A DNA stretch of 64,000 nucleotides from Tubulanus polymorphus. Taxonomy: Eukaryota; Nemertea; Palaeonemertea; Tubulaniformes; Tubulanidae. The position numbers and the translations under genes are program-made. The notes under the pieces are model-generated. The model did not search any database. It saw only the letters and a program-made list of their open reading frames with translations, and was not told where the DNA came from. Below are positions 13,967 to 27,900 of the stretch, one piece after another; within the stretch, counting starts at the first letter, position 1; the number at the start of each line of letters is the position of its first letter. The stretch is taken from positions 20,118,001 to 20,182,000 of the forward strand of contig NC_134025.1 of assembly GCF_964204645.1 (NCBI RefSeq), in the 5' to 3' direction.

Positions 13967-15032
13967 CAGTGCTTCATCTAGCATTAAAAAAGGGCAGGGT
14001 GCTGATTTCAAATAAGGGCATTTTTGTGCGTGATTCCATTTGAGCAAGGGCACATAACACACTCACGTCTGTTTTAGGGGCAACCTGCAATGTACCCTAT
14101 TGCATAGAATCGAGGTACCCCCTACTATGATTGAGGACTAGAAACTATGTTTAACTCTGATTTTGCCACGAGTGACACACTTGACCACAGTAAATCCTTA
14201 CACCTATGCCTGTCAATGAACAAAAGTTAATCAATAATATGATAGATATGGCATTCAAAATGATTTGGAAAACCAGTTGTAGACAAAAAAATAGCAGAAA
14301 CAAGCAATCTCTAAAAGCAAATGATACAGCAAAAAAGAGCCAACAATAGTGTATAGGCCTACATGAAATTGCATATTTTTAATCTTAGAAATATAATTGA
14401 TTTAAATCGATAGTGTTAGTGATTGGCAAGTAACTGTTGATAATTGGTAAGCAGCCAGCTTAACACATTATTGCTATTAGGCTACTCAAACTAATTGTCT
14501 CTGCGAGTCTCCTTGTGAGTTCACCGAACAAAGTTTTTCACTTAATATATAAAATTTGTCTAATAGTCTAGATAAAAAGATCCAAAGCGCGCATGACGAT
14601 GTGTTCAAAACGAAACAATCCATCGAATATACACTACAAGCTTTACAACGGCAGTCGCTAGAATGATTGGCAGTAGTTTGGGAGTCAGCCAATTTCCTGG
14701 AAACTTAAACTAGGCCACGGGTCTGAGACACGTTTTCCCTGGATGCACACTGACTGCAGTACATTTAAATATAACCACTGATCACATGTAATCGTTGATA
14801 TACGAGATATTTCATAGCCATCGCAGGATACTTACTAACAGTCCGATGTGACGGCTTATTTTGAAAGCCCTGATTCATTACTCGTGACTCACAAGGGCAG
14901 GATGGCGGACCTACGGCAAGTGATGAGGGCACAAGGGCGAGCATGGGACACATCTGAAGTGCACAAGGGCGGCTATTTTTGGGGGCAGACCGGACCAGAC
15001 CGCCCCTCTATTTTTGGCTAGATGAAGCACTG
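13967..15032. repeat. Non-autonomous hAT-like DNA element
   Basis: The ends are a perfect 16-bp inverted repeat: CAGTGCTTCATCTAGC at the left and GCTAGATGAAGCACTG at the right. The CAGTG start is typical of hAT-type ends. The interior repeats 'aagggca' several times and has no transposase frame. The 8-bp flanks do not match, so the target duplication is lost or the superfamily call is wrong. Confidence 0.5.
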
Positions 15033-15999
15033 GCTTTTCAGTGCCTCCGTGTAGATGGGCCTAAAGAGAGAGGAAAGTACATATACTTGCAGGCAGACTG
15101 AAATCTGGCCTTTTTGAAAGCTATCAAAATACTATGGTAAATCATTACCATATTACACACACAAGGTAAAAGATGTGAGGCAGACTAAATCTGGGCATCG
15201 ATAATTCAGTTTTTGCATTACGAATAGTGGCAATGCATCATTAGCTCACTCCCAACCAGGCTGGGCCGATTCTTATATTATGTTTGAATGCATCAAACTC
15301 CTATCGTACTAACTCTTGAAAGAATAATAGCAGCTTTTTTAAGGATTTTGCAAAAAAGGCTTACAATACAGCCACACCATCTCGTAATTGAAGAAACCGA
15401 CCGCACTGCCAACTGAGTCAAAATATCAATTGTTTTGGGTCAATTGGCATGGGGGCTGCTAAGGATGGAATTTTCGACACCTTTTTAGAGTTTTCTTATA
15501 AAGAAAGATGCGGTTGGGTGAGGTAGGCAAGCTGATTTATGATAAAAGCTAGTCGCAGGAATGTTGGACATAATAGTGGCACTGCTATAACCTGAAGGAA
15601 ACAGATGCACTATAAATCTAGATCAGAAATGGAAAAATGATTCTGGTGGCCGATGTTCACTAAGAATTTTTGAAAATGTGTAACCGCGCAACAATATGCA
15701 GCCCTTGTTGAAGGAGCGACGGACCTGGCAAAAATGAATTTTACCATATTCTGTAGCTGGCTGGTGGTTTAGGAGTTGGCTGTCTGTGCAGCAATGGTGC
15801 ATACTGCCTGGCCTCCCGAAAACAGAAAACAGACAACTTGTAACTTATAACATTAGTGTATCCTGCTATATGTTCGCTGCGAATAAATACATTATGGTGA
15901 ATTCTGCATGCAGGCAGTCACAGTATATGTGTAAAATAAGGTCTTTATCAGGTCTGATCAAATTAACATTTCACAGAATGATTTTCTTTTCTTTTTTAG
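15033..15999. other. Region upstream of the first recognised POLA2 exon
   Basis: The missing first exon of POLA2 (about 25 N-terminal residues, ending in phase 1) should lie here or further upstream. I could not identify an ATG exon with a fitting donor site. No other gene is seen. Confidence 0.35.
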
Positions 16000-18900
16000 T
16001 TCTAGAACTATGTTCGACATACGGTCTGGATGCCAGTGATATGGTCGATGAATGGGTTGCATTTTCTACATCAGCATCAACAATAATATCGCTTGAAAAC
16101 CTCCTACAATTTGAACGCTCAGTAAGTCGCATTTTGTCTCATTCGTTGAGAACCATTGATTTTGATCTTAAAGTAGGGATTGACCCTGTTTATTATTTAA
16201 TTGGCAGGATTTCATTTGATTTGATTCCATTTGATTTTATTGTTGTCTCTTACAAACCCGCCACACCTGGCGGGATTGAAACGGGGTTTGATTTTGAAAT
16301 TCGAAATCGAAGTACAGATATAGTTGTGTGATCGGCGGTCGAAGTTACAGCATTAATTAAATCAACGTACATAATTAGTGTATTGTCTGAATGCTCGCGA
16401 AGTTTGATGTTCTCCACAAGGTGGTGGATTGTCTACTATAGGGCAGGGTCCCTACGACTGGAGGAAGGGCCAGCATTTGTTGCCTTATTAGGTGGTTGAA
16501 GAATTTGTTTACATTACCACCGACTTCAAACCCTCCTCGAAATTTGAAATTTTCTCCCTTACGATTCCTTTAAACCACCACACATCAGGCGATTTTGAGT
16601 TGCAAATTTTTATCAATGGCAATACAAATTGTGGCGCCACAAGTTTTTGATGCCACTTCATTTTAGAGGGCCACCATTTTGTGAATTGCACATGATTTTC
16701 ATCTCAACGCTGATTGATTGTTTGTTTTTTGCTTGTAACCGCACACAAGGCGACTGATGGTGATTTGATGCCAATATTGTCACCAAATATCATGCTAGAT
16801 CAGATCGCTATAGATTATTTCTCAAGCTTGCCAATGGTTGAACACTAAACGATATCATAGCAAATTAGTCGGGTTGAACAAATCATCAAGAAAACGCTTA
16901 ACACTACTGTCGTTGCCATGACATAGGCCTATATGTGTTGTACGTAGATACTACAGGGAAGTGTCTGAAATATTTCGTCCTGTTATTTTGCAGAAACTTC
17001 TGAAAAAAGTAAAGAAGGTTCCGCGCACGCCGATCGGAAAAATAAAGAAGTCCGTCTACAATTCTCCTCAAGCTGGGTATCCTTTTATAATGTGCGAATA
17101 AAAATTGTATAAATCAATTATAAGAATTGTGATAATCGCAAATTCATCGCACATTTACGTGATATCTTTTGTGATGCAGGAAATTTCTATGATTTTCATG
17201 GCTTTATTATAAAACCTTAACTTCTTTGATTAATCACAGACTTGATGAAGATGTTGCTGAAGAATTATTTGATAAATATTCAACTCCCGCTACCAAAGTA
17301 TGACAAATTTCACTTGTGTAAATAGTTTATTCATGATGGGTGGGGTGTAAGTTGGCTTTTACAAACTTGTCTGAGCCAATTATACACGTGGTATATGATT
17401 CAGTTGAACCCCAATATAATTCAGATCTGCTTAATCTAGATCGATTTGGAGCAGTGAAAATAAACCAAATTGAGTGCATCAAATGAAACATTATATTTTA
17501 CATACCGTATATTTATGTATAGGCAGGATGTATAGGCAGTGCAGTAAATAATCGAAGAAGTCCCACAATTTGAGTTTCATATGATAGAATTTATTATTTT
17601 GAAACCACAACATTCGAATCGTGGGACTTCTTCGATTATCTACAGTGTAGACGGATTAAAGTGTTTCATATGACTATTACAGTGAATCTAGATCAAAATC
17701 TGTGGATCAAGCCAATTATTAGCGGTATTCACACAAGGATTTCAGTACAGAAATAAGCGTTCACACAACAAAATTATTTGAGGCCTATTCTGTTCCATAC
17801 TGAAATACTGGGCTTATTAAGCGCAGAAAGTGATACCGCACCAAAATCCCATATTCTCTGTAGTGTGAACATTGATTCTGCGCTTAGCTAGCCATGAATT
17901 ATAGTAGGCTTCCCTCAATGAGAGGGATGAGTGTGGTTTATTCACCCAAATGGCAGTTTTCACTCATGTTTTATTCCTGTTTGCAACATAGGAAGCCACT
18001 ATAAGAACAAAGATATATAGGTGGTTGTAGTTGCATGATTTGATGCTCACTTTTTACGATATTACTAACATTTTGCTCACATTAGCTACAGTTATACTAA
18101 TACACAAAATTGGCAATCTGAACTGCCATTTGGAAGGCAGGAGAGTAGTTTTGGAATGGAAAAATGATAGCATGGAAACGCTATCTTGAAATTATTCTCA
18201 ACATCAGCAAAACTATAAAGTGCATTCTGGCAAATTCGGCACTACACGAGTATGGTACTTAGTATGCCCAGAATCTCATGTGAGCACCGCTAGAATAAAG
18301 TGGGTTTGACTGTTCACATGTATTAGAATTTAGCAGGAAAAAAACCTACGTTTTGACTGAAACATGATGTTGAATTGATACTTGCCAGACATTATGAATT
18401 ATGAGTTACTTGTACATGTATTTATAAACTAACAGCTTTTCTAGTCAATTGTAATTTGGGGTTTTTGCTGTGATTATAATAATTAGTGAACACAGTATGA
18501 ACTTATTTTTGTAGAAAAGTCATAAAAGGCAGCATACTCCGGATACTGGACCAGTGAACAAACGTTTGGGTGCAATTGGTGGTAGCCCTGTTGTACCCTT
18601 TTCTCCAAATAGCTTTTCTCCTGCAGGGTAAGTCTCTGATAAACCAAGAAGCAAGCTGTTTCCATTACCGGTATTCCCTCTTTGCATTAGCCAATGATCT
18701 TACTAGCACAGGGTGGCCACTGACCTGGAAAACCTAGAAAACTCCGGTGAGAAAATCAGGAAATTTTACCCAAAACCTGAACAACTGGGGGAATTTGGAT
18801 GACCTCATGTTTCTTTATCAATACGTTATTCAATGAAAAATAAAAGAATTGTAACATTTTGATCCTAGAAATTTCTCTGATTCACTTTGGAAAACTCAGG

Positions 18901-21900
18901 GGATTTGTAAATTGGTGGAAAGCGGCCACCCTGTAGCACAAAACCAGATGGCAAGGCTAGCATTACAGATATCGTAATAGAATAATTTTTACCTTCATGA
19001 CTACGTCATGAAGGTTTTAAGATGGTAGTGAGTCGATAACATCATTTTCGTGTCACCATTAATAACTTGTTGGTGGGAGTTCAGATGAAGATTTGTCAAA
19101 CGAATGAATACTTTAATATTATTAATGCAGAGTGTGAAATTTTGCTTTTTTTAAATATTTCCCTTAATGATTAGAAAATGTCGATGGTAATAGAGTGGGA
19201 AAGTTTCTATCATTGAATGGGCCAATCGGTAGAGTGCACCTGTGATAATGCGGAAATAGTTCCATATGAGGGCAAAGCTTTTAAATGATTAGACAGTCGT
19301 AGGTGGTTTATCAACTTTTTTGAACTATAGTGCTGCTATTTTCCCAATAAAGTTGCTAGATTTCGATTGTTTCTCATTAGTCAACACTTGTAATTCAAGT
19401 GTGATTTTGATGTACGTAGAGATACATTATGACTAGCGTAATGAATGACATACAACAAATTAACCTTAAAAGAAAGGTACCTAGTGTCTGATTTTTTACT
19501 GAAAAATTCCGAATTGATTCACCACATAGTTTTTTCATAGTGAGCATTTTAGTATATGAATCAATTAAGATGATTGACAGACGCGGGTGCGTTTGTAGCA
19601 GCTGTTGAAGACGTTTGATGTATACAATAATATAAACGATATGCGCGATGCAAACAGGGACATCAAACTAAGAAGGACTGAATTTCTGAATTACATGTGA
19701 TTTGAATAGACATCTGTGCTGGTTTTTCAAAAAGTCGAATCTTAATTGACTCCTATTGCATAGGCCTAAGCCAGCCCCTCTGGAATTGAATTGAATTCGA
19801 CAGTAATTTCGCCTGTAATTTGCGATGAATCTTTTCAAAATAAGCTTGAGGATTGGGTCTGACGAGTTGTCCACCCCTATTGTAAAAAAAGGCCATTGGT
19901 GATCAAATATGGCTGCCATTGGGGTGGTCATCTTGAATTTCTTGTTTGCACGATGCAGCCTGCAATTCTTGGTGGATTTTCGCAACATTAGGTGTGAGGA
20001 TCAGGGTAGGTAAGCTGTCTATGCCTATTGTATATGGAGGTCATCGGCTTTCAAATATGGCCACCAGGATAGCCATCTTGAATTTCTAGCATGAAACGGC
20101 CTGCAATTCTTGATACATTTTCATGATATTAGGTGTAAGAATTTTGGTAGGTGAAATGTCTTCTCCTTATTGAAGTCAAGTATGGCCGCCAGGGTTGCCA
20201 TCCATCTTGGATTTCTTTTCAGCACGATGCCTACAATTCTTTATGCATTTTTTCATGTAGTGTGATCTTTGGGGCAGCGAAAATGGGCTTGTCTTTTCAT
20301 GTAAGGATGTATTAACAGAAAATGAACATTATCGCCACCCTATACCATCTAAACTATTTTAAAACTTGAAACATCTTTACACTGTAAATCTTTCTGTAAA
20401 ACTTTGAATTACTGGATCTTTCTTCTTCTACTGCGTCATGAAGGTATAAGGCCCGTGGGCCTCTTGTTCATCAACATCTTGTAAATTTAGGCTCCAGAAA
20501 TGAAATATCATTCAAGCCACAAAATTATATATTATTGACAATATGCAGTCACTATTATATTAGGTATAGTTTTGGTTGATAACTGCAGAGTCGCCACTTC
20601 TCCGGATTTCTCCGGAATTCCGGATTTTTAAAAAATCCAATTTCATTTCCGGATTTTCGGGAGAAGTCAAATAACCACAAAAGAAAACATCGCGAAAAAA
20701 ATAAAATCAATTCGGGATTCGACCCTAAACATCAAAACGTAACGGCTCCGTAGAGGGTTCGAAAAAGCCGTATTGTCGTAGTGGCAACAACCACGTAGTG
20801 GCAACAACCCCGCAGTACACGATTAAACCAAGATGACGCGATGATCGAAATCGACTGACGCTTCGTTTGTTTTTGGCTCTGGTTTATATATGAGGCGTAT
20901 TTGACGGAACCAATCGCTATTTGAAAAAATGATCTATACACATTGTTGTTATTGGAGTGAGTGAGTGTATAACCTTTGAGAAAATGCTTACTGAAAGTTT
21001 TAAGCGACAGATTTTCATTGGATTGTAATTGACAGACGTGAAAATTGATACACACATCCGGTAATGAATGCACCAGAACGTATCTCCTGGCGTTCTAATT
21101 TCAAAAATTTTCTGGGGGGCCCCAGACCCCCCGACTTATTTTCCAGATTTTTAGCTTCACATAAGTGGCAACTCTGTAACTGAGAAATACACAAATATAG
21201 TGTTATTCTGATAAAAGTAGAGTTCATTTTGAAAACTCAATATATCGCAATAAATTCTGCCATTGTCAGGCGTTAACAGAGTTAACGATTTCCTTGTTAT
21301 TTTTGAATTGATATCGATAGCCCTTTGTAGCTTTTGATAACAAATTCATCAATAAATGACAGGATAATTTCGACTGTAGTAGCACTATTCAGTGACGGGA
21401 ACCATTTCACGAATTAAGAGGTGTTGGGCTATTGAGAGCACTGGAGTACAAGGGAGACACATCTTTTCTGATCACACTGTTCAAAGAGTTACTCCCAATA
21501 TTTGCTAGTAATCAAAAGGAGAGATTTTAAGTTTGTGACCAGCGCAGGAAGAGATATAAATTGTGTGTTCGATTACAAAGGCTCTCCAACGTTCTTCATT
21601 AGTGAGGGGCACTGCATACCTTGGAGTAGATTGCTGAAAGAATAGTTCCAGGAACGCAACGTCACTTATTGCTTGTCTAATTCTTCAGAGATAGTCATTC
21701 ACACTTTGTAAAGTCATTCATTGCCCCTAAGGTGGCCCTTTTCCCATAGATGTGGGGAAATTTTTCTTTTGCAAATCTTGGACCTCTAATTTTTGTCTGT
21801 GCAGGCTTATCTGTTTATGCAACCGTCAATTGTAACCCTGAACCCCCCCTCCTCAGGCATACGACACTTTATCGACGCATTTGGTATTTCTAATCGACCA

Positions 21901-24900
21901 GGGAACGACCCTGTTTCACCATGGTATTTCATGCTGAATGACATTTTATCACTAGAGCATTGCTACGCAAGAGTCAGGTAAGAGACGCTAAACCACCTGC
22001 TACCATTTTCATGAACGTCAGGGTATCGACAGCTGATGCAGTATGTCTAAATTTCGATATTTTTACCACTGGACATGCAAAACTATCCTTTTTTAAATGA
22101 AAAATTAAAAAAAGATTTGATCTTATCTGGGTTAGCGTTGTACATAGTTTTTTTCATAAACAGAATTCGCTGCAAAGTAGTGATTTATATGCATACGGTT
22201 TGACTTTACTTGGCCTTGTTAATAGCTTATGCTGACATTCAGTTATAGTTTCATTTCATATCATTAATCATCAAGACAAAAGTAATCACCTCCTGTCAGC
22301 CGGTTCAGCCAACACGAGCAGTTAACGATAAACCATACACTGCAAATCCATTTGTGACGTCACCATCGTTGTAGCATGGTCGAATCCCACATTTAGTAAA
22401 TTATATTTAACTTATCCGATGATCATCCTTGCCCCGAACTCGCTACGCCGATGATGTAAGAAACCCGAAATAAGTTTGATAAATTGAACGACAGGCTATC
22501 ATTGCATAATATTCTTTATTTACGCCAAGATATCACCAATCAGACTAAAATCTATATGACAGGCACACACCATTTCATTTTGCTCTTAACGCCACCCAGT
22601 CGACTATGTTGAAAAAATAGATCGTCCAGGTGACGACACTCTAACGACGTCGATCAAGTGTCGATCCCTGAGGAGGGGGGGTTCAGGGTTACAATTGACG
22701 GCTGCATTAGTTTGCTAAGGGATGTTTCCGACGTCAGTACAGGAAGCCCACAATATCGTAGCCCAAAGCGCTCCTGGATCAACACTGCACAAGATGACCG
22801 TTTCAGCCCAGCGGCCTACATCCATTGCCTATGCAAGTTCCATGTCGGCAGAGACACCAAACTAACAAATTGTACAAAAGAAGCACAGTACACCGCCCCA
22901 ACCGCTGCATTTACCGGCAAAAATGCCAGTTTTTGGATAGGAACCAGTTCGAAAAAGTCCTTCATCAGTCCCAAAGCTTGAGATGTTAGTGTCCAGACAA
23001 ATCTACACAAGCCTTCATACACGCTACTTCATGACCATAATGGAGTCAAATTCTTGGGTTATGGTGGTGAACCATATTATTGTTGCAGTGTATGGTATAC
23101 TTTGCCCAACATGAACAATTTTTGTTGTAATTTTTTCAATGGAGAACTCTCTCCATTAAATTAGTTTCAAACATAGCGTATCATTCTTCTTCTTTGAGTT
23201 ATATTACCCTCATCATCGCATTGTGATGCGCTGACCAACTTTGAATTTCGCTCGCCAGGGTTAAAACGCCTCTCGCTGAAGCTCAGCCAACACAAACCCT
23301 GGCCGCAGACCCTTCATTGGTCTATCTATTACCATGCCCAAGATTTCTTGTGCGGACAGGTTGCCGCTCAGCCACCCCGTCTATAAATCTAGCTAATCTA
23401 GTCAGATGTGTAGTATTCATAGAGCGAATCTGCTGGTGGAAAACGCATCTGATTGGCTTAATACGTAGACTGGTGGCCACTGGAGCAGCAACCTGTCCGA
23501 CATTTTGTTGACTTACTGAAATTGTTTGCTGATGTATTTGTTGTAAAAGAGACCAAAGAGCATTATCTGTAGGTGTAATCTCATTTTAGTGCCGAGACAT
23601 CTGAAGAGTATGCATCTCGGCCAAATAGCGGTAAAGTAGAATGTAGTCATGGTGGACGCGATATACAGTGGAAAAACACTCGAGGAGGCACACCACCTAC
23701 GATTACGTCCAATAACGATGAGTACTGCTTGGATAAGGGATTTAAGTTCATGTTTCAAAAGTTTGCTGATCAAGTCGATAGTATGTGTTGCTAATTATCG
23801 TTTTTTTAGTTTCTTTTCTGTTTAGAATATATACTGATGTTTGTCAATTTTTTCAGTCCTCAATTATATGATTGAAGAGATGGGATTATTTATGAGAGAA
23901 CAGTATAAACTTTCTGATGATGAACAATTTTCTCACGTTGGTTTACCTGCACAGGTAATTTCAAATAGCATAAGTAAAAATATCTTAGATATTGGAAGCC
24001 ATATCTCATTCTTGAATTTTAGTCGATGTGCTCTAGTTGATACGGCTTGAGTTTCATGAACTTTTATAAGATATCTATATTCAAATCGATTAAGTTAAAT
24101 CTTGAAGCTAATTCAATTCAGCAAAAAAATCAAATCCAATTCAATTTTATTTAGCAGGAATCATGGGGAAATAATTGACCAGAAGTATTTTTTCACATCG
24201 GCTGTCAGCGTTAATTGAAAAATGAGAAAAGAATATCTTGTTAGGTCCTCTCTGAAAATATGGTTCAATATCAGCCAATCCAAAGAATACATGTTCTTCG
24301 ATTTAATTGATAACATAAGTACCAAAGCTTCTTGGCCCGCAGGCCTCTTGTTATTATTTTATTATTATGAATAGGCACAGAGTTAAAAGGTGACTCGAGG
24401 ATCAGTCGCAAAAGGTTTAACTACCCGGTATTCTCTAATCTATTTTAGTTTCTCCATTTATTCAGTTTGTCTCAAATCGATTTAGGAGTTGATCTGTTTT
24501 GTGAAACCAGGCTCTGCACAAAGGTTGCCATCGCTAACTATTCGTTATTTTGATGCTGGTCTAGGATGAAGTTACCGTTTGTGGTCGGATTTGTTGCGAT
24601 TCTGTGGGTAAATTAAACTCGAAATCAGTTGTATTGCAAGGATCACAGGAGACATCAAGCGGACGTACGATTCCTCTGGACTTAACTGAATTACAGCAAT
24701 ACTCTTTATTTCCTGGACAGGTAACCTCATTGACATTTAGTGCATTCGTGTCTCACTTGTACTGCATCAGACCACACAACTCATAAGAATTCAGTGAATC
24801 GATTGCCTAGTATCAAAACACTAGTTATTGCGAAAGAATTTCGCTGCTCTTGATGCTTTGAAATGATTTGAACATTAGAATAGATCTTCAGGCTGAGATT

Positions 24901-27900
24901 CCAATAGTCTTAATGATCTTAGAAAAATTTGGACTACATTTTACGCTAACATGAATTTTTTAGGAACCGGTATACAGGTTTCACCTTACTGGTATTCACA
25001 TTGGCCTGACCAGTATACCTATATTTTGATTCTGAATTCAGGTAGTTGTTATGAATGGTATCAATAATATTGGTAATAGATTGGTCGTAAAGAAATTATA
25101 CGAGGTAATTCTACAGGTTTTCAATTTCATCTTCCGGCATGTTATTTTTTAATTTTTGAAAGATTATTTCATCGTTTTCCAATAGGCATTAATCAATTAC
25201 TGGCATTTGAGGAACTAAATCAACCTAAAACTTGTATTATTCATTTCGGTGTTTCTTTTCTAGCCTATAATGCCACCACCTATAGGACTTGAAAATGTTG
25301 TAGGTATGTTATTGATTTTCACCCTGGGTAGAAACCATTCCAAATTAACTAAATTAGTTGAACCAGCTCGAAAATATGATGAGTATTTAAGAAATGATTA
25401 CTTTTCACAATCACTGTTTATTGGTACTTATGAAAAAAGTGGCGGCAGAATTTTTCAAGGTGCATTGAATAGAAACCAGCCATTTTGGGTAGTTCCGTAG
25501 TACATGTAGTATTGATCATCAACCGGAATGTCATCGCATTTTTGGTTGCTCCTTCCTTATCTGGAAAACTGTTTTCCATGTTCTTAAGTTAATAGATTGT
25601 TATTTATTCTGCATTCATTATAGGTCCATTAAATGTTATGGTAGCTTGTGGTCCATTCACTACTTCTACCAGTCTTGCCTATGAACCCCTGGTAGATCTG
25701 ATAAAAGTGATTCAAGAGGACAGTCCCGATGTTTGTATATTCGTAAGTAAAACTCTGCATTTTTGGCGAACCGTAGGTTTGCCTATGCAAACGGTCTGAT
25801 GAAGCAGTTTTCATCGAAAATGAATAGAGTACCGGTGTGTCAACAAGGCACAAACATTGGCTGTTGAACCGATTGTGTTGATTTTTGGTTTCATGGTTTG
25901 GCTTAATGAGTTCTCGAGCCCACAAAAATTTCATAGTGATCAAGTTATTTTTAGGGGACTTATTCTTGAAAAACACGCAAAAACCCTGCTTTTTAGCACT
26001 TAGTAATGGCACGTTTTTATATATGACAATTTGCATGCTTGAAATTGAAATATATAAAAGTTCAATCCTTCCTGGAAGTGTCGCCGTTTTTAGTTCGACT
26101 GATCTCAATGTACTTTTCGACCTACATGCCCTCACTTTATAAACCCCCTAAATTTCCTCGCTTCTATTTATTTGAGTTGACCTTGTAACCTGAGCTACAA
26201 TGAATGTCATTGGCTGTTTGTGGGATATACGGGAAATTCCGGGAATTTCAGCGTCTCTGATGTAATTGGGAAAGCCTAATGTGAAACCCAAGACAAAACG
26301 GCGAACATTTTATTCGATTAGGTATCGTACGTTTGCTTATAATTTGTTCGTTGACACGAATATAATCGAGGAGGCTATTCAATTCAGTTGCAATTCTGAA
26401 CTAGCAAGTATGACGATACCAATGACAGGGTTCGTAGTGGGTATTCCAATCATAGCCGGTATTTTTTTATTTCTAGAAAAAAAAAAGTCCGTATATGTTT
26501 GATGGATGTATTCTGACTTGTGAAATTACGGCCAATCTAATACTGCGTCGCTAGTACATTTGTGTATACCCGCGTCAGCAGTCAGCGAATATAGGTTACA
26601 GTATATAGCTGTGGGTGTTAGTAATCACCTGAGTGAGTCTATATATAGCACAGTGACTCGGCAATGATAGTATACACAGATCTCTAACACATCTGCAGGC
26701 GCATATATTGTCAGCCTCATACATCTTCAATCCAAAATATAGCTGCAAAGCAGCGATAACGGGTTTTCTGGATGCATGTGATCGAAAGGAAAAATGAATT
26801 ACCGGGTATTCGATGGAAAAAAAAATGAGATGATTTGGATATTATCGGAGCAATCCTCTTTTTGGTTGAATGGTCTAACCCCAGTATAGTCCCCCGTGAT
26901 TTGGAAATTCTTGGAGCCCTCCTTTATTTACTTACTAAATGACGTCACAAACTGTTATTTCGCCGGTGCTTGTTGTCTAACAATTCAATTCAATTCTTTA
27001 TTTACAGTAACCTAATAAGTAATTTTAAGTTTAAATAGGATGGAAAGTACATTCAGACAATCTGTTGGTTCAGAGAGACCGTTATTACAGTATCAATTTA
27101 TACATTTCGTTTCGAAGCTGTCAGTTGCCGAATCTGAATGAAGATGAATTTTATTTGACGAAATCGGCGGAAAATATATAATAATAATAATCAACAGAAT
27201 TTCAAGAGGGTTTTCGACGAAAGTCAGAAAACCCTAATTTTATATTTAGTATAATATTTTTGACAATATATGCACTAAATGATTTAAGGCCCGGACACAC
27301 TGGGCGATTTCGTCGCCCGACGAAATCGCCGGTAAAATCGCCCAGTGTGTCCGAAATCGCCCGAATCCAACATGTTGGATTCTGTCGCCGGCGACAGAAT
27401 CGCCCAGTGTGTCCGGGTACGGCGATCAGTCGCCTCGAGCGCCGTATTAACCAGCCAATCACGGCTCTGATTTATTAAAGGTGGCGCTAGCAGCTGGTCG
27501 TTTCAAAATAAGCGGCGCTGTTCGTCGATTTCGTCACCGATGAAATCGCCCAGTGTGTCCGGGTCTGACGGCGATCAAATCGGTCATAAAATCGGCGACG
27601 ATTTCGTCGGCCGACGAAATCGCCCAGTGTGTCCGCGGCTTTAATGGTGAGCTACAGGGCCATTGGACCTTTATTTGCTAGTGTAGACAGTGAACCCGTG
27701 TTCAATGCAGGGTTCAGGCGTCACAATTGACCTTGAACTTGAACTACAGATGTTGCTTCTTACTACCGAAACTGCGTTAAGTGTAGACGCTACTCACAGC
27801 GAACGCAGGTTTTCGTTGGACCCGGGTACGTTGAAACCTGGGTACAACGCGCTAGTGTAGACGAGGTTTATATATGATACTGCAATTTTATAATTGAGAA

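Noticed and set aside
15786-16331. 181-codon plus-strand frame as a stand-alone gene
   Set aside because: Only 16,000-16,121 within it resembles a protein (POLA2 exon with good splice sites); the rest is intron read-through.
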